NCBI RefSeq assembly: GCF_028765165.1
Contig: NZ_JARADB010000001.1
Span: forward strand, 1,550,001 to 1,614,000
Direction of reading: 5' to 3'
DNA from: Paenibacillus sp. MAHUQ-63
Lineage (GTDB): Bacteria; Bacillota; Bacilli; Paenibacillales; NBRC-103111
DNA length: 64,000 bases
Shown: positions 59,852 through 64,000 of the stretch, in pieces
Layout of the letters: each line of letters starts with the position of its first letter
How positions within the stretch are numbered: the first letter of the stretch is position 1
The notes under the pieces: generated by a model
What the model saw: only the letters and a program-made list of their open reading frames with translations
What the model was told of the DNA's origin: nothing
The model's database searches: none
Position numbers and translations under genes: made by a program

Positions 59852-61528
59852 CTAGCCTTGCTCGCTCATCGGGATGCGAATGCCATGCTTCTCCGCCGTC
59901 TTCACCGCCTCGTCATATCCTGCATCGACATGGCGGATGACACCCATGCCGGGGTCTGACGTCAGTACGCAGCTCAGCCGCTCTGCCGCTGCATCCGTTC
60001 CGTCTGCGACCACAACCATGCCCGCATGCAGCGAATAGCCCATGCCCACGCCGCCGCCATGATGGACCGATACCCATGAGGCTCCGGCCGACGTGTTGAT
60101 CAACGCGTTCAAAATCGCCCAATCGCCCACGGCGTCGGAGCCATCCTTCATCGCCTCTGTCTCCCGGTTCGGCGAGGCGACGGAGCCGCAATCCAGATGG
60201 TCGCGGCCGATGACGATCGGTGCTTTCAGCTCTCCGCTGCGCACCATCTCGTTGAGAGCGAGCCCGAACTTCTCTCGCTCGCCGTAGCCGAGCCAGCATA
60301 TGCGGGCCGGAAGCCCTTGGAAGGCGACGCGTTCTCCGGCCATCCGGATCCAACGATGCAGGTGCGCATTGTCCGGGAAAAGCTTCAACACCAGCTCATC
60401 GGTCTTGCGGATATCCTCCGGATCGCCGGAAAGCGCCGCCCAGCGAAACGGCCCTTTGCCCTCGCAGAAGAGCGGGCGAATATAGGCTGGGACGAAGCCG
60501 GGAAAATCAAAGGCTCCGGAGACGCCTTCGTCATAAGCGACTTGACGGATATTGTTCCCGTAGTCGAATACAACGGAGCCCATCTGCTGCATATCGAGCA
60601 TCGCTTGCACATGGCCGGCAATGCTTTGCTTGGATAAAAGCACATACTGCTCGGGATCGCTCGCCCGCAGCTTAGCCGCCTCCTCCGGCGTGAAGCCCGA
60701 GGGAATGTACCCGATGAGCGGATCGTGCGCCGACGTCTGATCCGTTACGAATTGCGGCTTCACCCCGCGCCGCACGACCTCCGGGTACACCTCCGCCGCA
60801 TTGCCGAGAAGCCCGATGGACAGAGGCTTCCCAGCCTGCATCGCTTCTTCCGCAAGCTGCAGCGCCTCGTCCAACGATTCGGCCAGCACGTCGCAGTACC
60901 GTGTCTGGATACGGCGCTCGATGCGCGAACGGTCGGCCTCGACCGCAATCACGACGCCTTCATTCATCGTGACCGCCAGCGGTTGGGCGCCGCCCATGCC
61001 CCCTAAGCCCGCCGTCAAGGTCAGCGTACCCTTGAGCGTTCCTCCCGCATGCTGCCTGGCCGCCTCGGCGAAGGTCTCGTAGGTTCCCTGCAGAATGCCC
61101 TGCGTACCGATGTAGATCCAGCTGCCCGCCGTCATTTGTCCGTACATCATAAGCCCCTTCGCTTCCAGCTCACGGAAATGCTCCCAATTCGCCCATTTGG
61201 GCACGAGCACCGAGTTGGACAGCAGCACCCGCGGTGCGCGCGTGTGGGTTTTGAATACGCCGACGGGCTTGCCGGATTGAATGAGCAGCGTTTCGTCGTC
61301 TGCCAGACGCCGAAGCTCCCGCACAATCGCGTCATATGCCGGCCAATTGCGCGCCGCTTTGCCGATGCCGCCATAGACCACTAGATCTTCCGGACGCTCC
61401 GCCACCTCCGGGTCGAGATTATTCATCAGCATGCGCAGCGCCGCCTCCTGCACCCACCCCTTGCAAGAAAGCTCGGTGCCGCGCGGTGCGCGGACTGCTC
61501 TCTGTCCATGTTCGTTTGCGCCTGTCAT
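59852..61528 (-). CDS. hutU: Urocanate hydratase
   Basis: A 558-residue enzyme that adds water to urocanate to give imidazolone propionate, with a tightly bound NAD+ acting as electrophile. The NAD site is [16 protein letters not shown] (about 170-185). The family active-site segment with Cys is [11 protein letters not shown] (about 418), and [20 protein letters not shown] follows at about 448. The length fits bacterial HutU. GAAGGAG precedes the start by about 9 bases. It lies 18 bases after hutH. Confidence 0.97.
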   Translation of the reverse strand: MTGANEHGQRAVRAPRGTELSCKGWVQEAALRMLMNNLDPEVAERPEDLVVYGGIGKAARNWPAYDAIVRELRRLADDETLLIQSGKPVGVFKTHTRAPRVLLSNSVLVPKWANWEHFRELEAKGLMMYGQMTAGSWIYIGTQGILQGTYETFAEAARQHAGGTLKGTLTLTAGLGGMGGAQPLAVTMNEGVVIAVEADRSRIERRIQTRYCDVLAESLDEALQLAEEAMQAGKPLSIGLLGNAAEVYPEVVRRGVKPQFVTDQTSAHDPLIGYIPSGFTPEEAAKLRASDPEQYVLLSKQSIAGHVQAMLDMQQMGSVVFDYGNNIRQVAYDEGVSGAFDFPGFVPAYIRPLFCEGKGPFRWAALSGDPEDIRKTDELVLKLFPDNAHLHRWIRMAGERVAFQGLPARICWLGYGEREKFGLALNEMVRSGELKAPIVIGRDHLDCGSVASPNRETEAMKDGSDAVGDWAILNALINTSAGASWVSVHHGGGVGMGYSLHAGMVVVADGTDAAAERLSCVLTSDPGMGVIRHVDAGYDEAVKTAEKHGIRIPMSEQG

Positions 61529-61546
61529 CCCACCATCTCCTTCGAT

Positions 61547-63124
61547 TTAAAATAACGAACCGGTTACCGCCTCAACCGCTTGCAGCCATTTCCCTTCCAA
61601 GAGCGCGGAAGCGACATTCTCAATATCTTGGGAGGTCGACCGGTCCTGCGTGACCGCAGGGACAACCGCCCGAACCTTTTCATACAGCGCACGAGTAGCC
61701 GGCGCCAGCCCCTCCGCCCCGCGGAACTCAGCTGCTTCTGCGGCGCAGATCAGTTCAATCGCGAGCACCTTGGACACGTTCTCGATCACTTGTGCGGCAT
61801 GGCGCGCCGATGTGGTTCCCATGGACACATGGTCTTCCTGGTTCGCCGAGGAAGGGATTGAGTCTACGCTTGCGGGATGAGCAAGAACCTTATTCTCCGA
61901 AACGAGCGAGGCGCTGACATATTGCGTAATCATCATGCCCGAGCCGATGCCGGGATCATGGCTCAGAAATGCCGGCAAGCCGCCGGACAGTGCAGGATTC
62001 ACGAGCCGTTCCGTGCGCCGCTCCGAAATATTGGCCAGCTCGCTCATGCCGATTTTCAGGAAATCCATGGCGAAAGCGATCGGCTGCCCGTGGAAATTCC
62101 CCCCGGAAATCACGAGCCCCTGTTCGGCGAATAATAGCGGATTATCTGTCGCTGCATTAATCTCTATGGCGATTTTATCGCCTGCATACCCAAGAACTTG
62201 GCGCGTCGCGCCGTGTACCTGCGGCAGGCAGCGCAAGGAGTACGCATCCTGCACGCGGAGCTCGCCCTGCCGCGTCGTCAGCTTGCTGCCCTGCAGCAGC
62301 GTGCGCAGATTGCGCGCGACCCCGATCTGCTCCGGATAAGGGCGCACGCGCTGCACTTCGTCTGCGTATGCATCCGGGATGCCGCGCAAGCACTCTACCG
62401 TCATCGCCGCGATCACATCGGCCATCCGGGCGAGGCGTTCCGCCCGGACCAACGCCAGCGTGCCGATGGAGGTCATAATCTGCGTGCCGTTGATTAAGGC
62501 CAGCCCTTCTTTCGCCTGCAGGGTAATCGGCTTCAGCCCTGCTTGGACAAGCGCAAGAGCGCCCGGCAGACGCTGCCCATGGTAGAAGGCCTCGCCCTCG
62601 CCCATCAGCACGAGGGCCAGATGGGACAGCGGCGCCAAGTCCCCGCTTGCGCCCAGCGAACCCTGCTCCGGCACGACCGGATGCACGCCGCTGTTGATGC
62701 AGTCAACGAGCAGCTGCAGCGTTTCCGGGCGAATGCCGGAGTACCCTTTGGCCAGCGCATTCGCCCGCAGCAGCATCAATGCCCGCACGGCCGGTTCCGG
62801 CAGCGGCCTGCCCACCGCGCACGCATGGCTGCGAATCAAGTTCAGCTGCAGCCGTAAGGCGTCCTGCGGGGATATGTGCACGTCGCTGAACTTGCCGAAG
62901 CCCGTCGTGACGCCGTACACCACCTGACCTGACGCAACCAGCTCCTCCACCACCTGGCGGCATTGCGCCACACGTCTCACCGCATCTTCCGCCAGCACCA
63001 CCGGCGCGCCTTCCCAAGCAACCGCGGCTACCTGATCCGCCGTCAGCCGCTCGCCATCCAAACAGACAGGATTCATGCCGCCCCCGTCATCCTGCTGCTG
63101 CTTTTCCTTATATACCATCGCCAT
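61547..63124 (-). CDS. hutH: Histidine ammonia-lyase
   Basis: A 525-residue enzyme that removes ammonia from L-histidine to form urocanate. The self-made MIO group comes from Ala159-Ser160-Gly161 in [17 protein letters not shown], and the active-site Tyr70 is in [13 protein letters not shown]. Near the C-terminus [15 protein letters not shown] is intact. AAAGGAG precedes the ATG. It is the first gene of hutHUIG. No hutP gene for the Bacillus-type antiterminator is within reach upstream, but the leader has a terminator-like hairpin (63159-63201). Confidence 0.97.
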   Translation of the reverse strand: MAMVYKEKQQQDDGGGMNPVCLDGERLTADQVAAVAWEGAPVVLAEDAVRRVAQCRQVVEELVASGQVVYGVTTGFGKFSDVHISPQDALRLQLNLIRSHACAVGRPLPEPAVRALMLLRANALAKGYSGIRPETLQLLVDCINSGVHPVVPEQGSLGASGDLAPLSHLALVLMGEGEAFYHGQRLPGALALVQAGLKPITLQAKEGLALINGTQIMTSIGTLALVRAERLARMADVIAAMTVECLRGIPDAYADEVQRVRPYPEQIGVARNLRTLLQGSKLTTRQGELRVQDAYSLRCLPQVHGATRQVLGYAGDKIAIEINAATDNPLLFAEQGLVISGGNFHGQPIAFAMDFLKIGMSELANISERRTERLVNPALSGGLPAFLSHDPGIGSGMMITQYVSASLVSENKVLAHPASVDSIPSSANQEDHVSMGTTSARHAAQVIENVSKVLAIELICAAEAAEFRGAEGLAPATRALYEKVRAVVPAVTQDRSTSQDIENVASALLEGKWLQAVEAVTGSLF

Positions 63125-63158
63125 GTCCGATCAGACTCCTTTCTCGCTTTAACAAAAG

Positions 63159-63201
63159 AAAGGGACCGTACGGAAGATGTTCTCTTCCATACGGTCCCTT
63201 T
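63159..63201 (-). promoter_or_regulatory. Terminator-like hairpin in hutH leader
   Basis: A 19-pair stem with one mismatch (AAAGGGACCGTACGGAAGA and its partner) and a 5-base loop is followed on the minus strand by TTTCTTTTG, a rho-independent terminator shape. It stands 35 bases before hutH, downstream of the predicted promoter, so it would stop transcription unless an antiterminator acts. Confidence 0.75.
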
Positions 63202-63310
63202 TTAAAAAAGAGGGTTCTATGCGATTGTCCGGTATCCTGCTTCCGCCGATCCCTCATCGCGCTCACTCGCTTTTTTCGTTTTTTTGTAAATATGAAGTAT
63301 ACCTGCTCTT

Positions 63311-63340
63311 ATTGTCACACGTGGATTTGCCCCCTGTCAA
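63311..63340 (-). promoter_or_regulatory. Putative sigma-A promoter of hut operon
   Basis: TTGACA (63335-63340) and GACAAT (63311-63316) are 18 bases apart on the minus strand. A start near 63303 gives an untranslated leader of about 180 bases. The leader contains an outer pairing GCGAT/ATCGC and a GAGGG that could pair with CCCTC just before the terminator-like hairpin. Confidence 0.65.
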
Positions 63341-63370
63341 GATGGCCGAACACCCAGCTCACTACGCAGC

Positions 63371-63420
63371 ACGAAGCCTCGCTTAGTCCCACCCGAGGGT
63401 GTGGCTCAGCGAGGCTTCGT
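63371..63420 (-). terminator. Terminator of isomerase-like gene
   Basis: ACGAAGCCTCGCT pairs perfectly over 13 bases with AGCGAGGCTTCGT, 20 bases past the stop of the gene at the right edge. Confidence 0.82.
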
Positions 63421-63439
63421 CATGAACCCCGTTTGCTTC

Positions 63440-64000
63440 CTACGCCAACCACTGTCTTACCTTCGTAGCGAAGTTGGTCAGCATCTCTTGCGATCCGTAT
63501 TGGTTGCTGAAATCCTCGATACCGATATAGCCGTCGTAGCCGACCGCTTTCAAATCAGCCAGCAGCTGCTTCCAGTTCACCATACCTTCATCGATCGGGG
63601 ACCACTCGCTTTTCCACAGCTTAATGCCGTCCTGCGTTTCGCCTGTCGGTACCCATTGCGCATTCTTCACATGCACATGTGCCAGGTACGGCCCTAACAG
63701 CTCAAGGCCCATCCGGTAGTTCTCGAAGCCTTCGTGAACCATGTTGCCTGCATCGTGCAGAACCCCGATATGATCCGGGTTGAATTGGGACACCAGACGG
63801 TGGACAAGCCCTGCGCTAGGTGTAATCGTATTATGGTGGATTTCGGCCAAAGCTTTGATGCCATATTGCTGGGAAAACTCCTGCACGTGGTGCAGATAGT
63901 CCGTAGCCTTAGCAAACAAATCGTTATAATTCACGCTTTTATCGTAGTTAGGCACACCGCAGCGGATGAAAGAAGCTCCTACTTTTTTCGCCGCTTTGAA
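63440..64000 (-). CDS. Xylose-isomerase-like TIM barrel protein, 5' end cut by window edge
   Basis: About 186 codons of a sugar phosphate isomerase/epimerase-type protein are present; the frame runs open through base 64000, so the N-terminus lies outside. A GTG at 63955 within the frame is not a likely start, since coding sequence (KKVGASFIRCGVPNYD) continues before it. Metal- and substrate-site motifs are LAEIHHNTI, VLHDAGNMVHEG, AHVHVKNAQW and YDGYIGIEDFS. Such proteins act on inositols or keto-sugars; the substrate is not evident. It is upstream of hut but separated by a strong terminator. Confidence 0.88.
   Translation of the reverse strand, partial: FKAAKKVGASFIRCGVPNYDKSVNYNDLFAKATDYLHHVQEFSQQYGIKALAEIHHNTITPSAGLVHRLVSQFNPDHIGVLHDAGNMVHEGFENYRMGLELLGPYLAHVHVKNAQWVPTGETQDGIKLWKSEWSPIDEGMVNWKQLLADLKAVGYDGYIGIEDFSNQYGSQEMLTNFATKVRQWLA

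Noticed and set aside
63208..63300. HutP-binding NAG triplets in the hut leader
   Set aside because: Several NAG triplets occur, but not at the regular 7-base spacing expected for a HutP site, so the mechanism is left open.

Overview
The window looks like chromosomal DNA of a spore-forming, facultatively anaerobic Firmicute, most likely Paenibacillus or a close relative. The reasons are AGGAGG-type ribosome binding sites before nearly every gene, a Bacillus-type Fnr with a C-terminal cysteine cluster, a ctaCDEFG caa3 oxidase operon, a YhcN/YlaJ-type spore lipoprotein and an LplB/YtcP-type ABC system with a membrane-bound AraC sensor. No rRNA, tRNA, CRISPR array, prophage or intact insertion sequence was seen. 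Most genes lie on the minus strand.

Layout. (1) 1-1024 is the 5' part of a secreted metallophosphoesterase cut by the window edge, followed by an MgtC protein. (2) 2.0-9.9 kb is a complete 2-aminoethylphosphonate (AEP) operon: lipoprotein, ATPase, fused permease, DeoR regulator, phosphonatase PhnX, transaminase PhnW and alanine dehydrogenase. Together they import AEP, release phosphate, and regenerate the pyruvate that PhnW consumes. (3) 9.9-11.4 kb is a scarred control region. It holds A/T-rich repeats, two PhoP-box-like pairs, a two-gene permease system collapsed by an internal deletion, and a perfect 92-bp copy of part of the metallophosphoesterase gene. (4) 11.3-27.6 kb is an oxygen-limitation and nitrosative-stress block: hcp, nreABC, fnr, doxX, two hemerythrins, adhE-pflB-pflA, a ba3-type oxidase and mobA. 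TGTGA-N6-TCACA Fnr-type sites precede most of its transcription units, and a perfect Rex operator precedes adhE. (5) 27.7-31.4 kb has a Na+-exporter-like ABC pair and an SNF symporter. (6) 31.7-37.1 kb is the aerobic caa3 oxidase operon with a strong sigma-A promoter. (7) 37.3-42 kb holds a spore lipoprotein, an RGG-tailed DEAD-box helicase, a guanylate-kinase-like protein and an Nfu-N/HEAT protein. (8) 42.2-49.7 kb is a sulfatase plus ABC importer operon behind an AraC sensor-regulator. (9) 49.8-57.4 kb has an M48 protease, an IF-3 paralogue, a luciferase-like oxidoreductase, PAP2 and TVP38 membrane proteins, a gene-poor repeat region and a SEC-C protein. (10) 57.5-63.3 kb is hutHUIG for histidine breakdown, with a long leader containing a terminator-like hairpin. 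(11) The right edge has a truncated sugar-isomerase-like gene.

The most notable unexplained structures are a family of CTAACGGACAC intergenic repeats in two inverted clusters (31.55 and 42.0 kb), a 90-bp tandem repeat whose period equals 30 codons (55.8 kb), the deletion and duplication scar at 10.4-11.2 kb, the hut leader, and the dense set of Fnr and Rex sites. Positions and motifs were read by eye from the sequence. Family assignments rest on recognised motifs and not on a database search.
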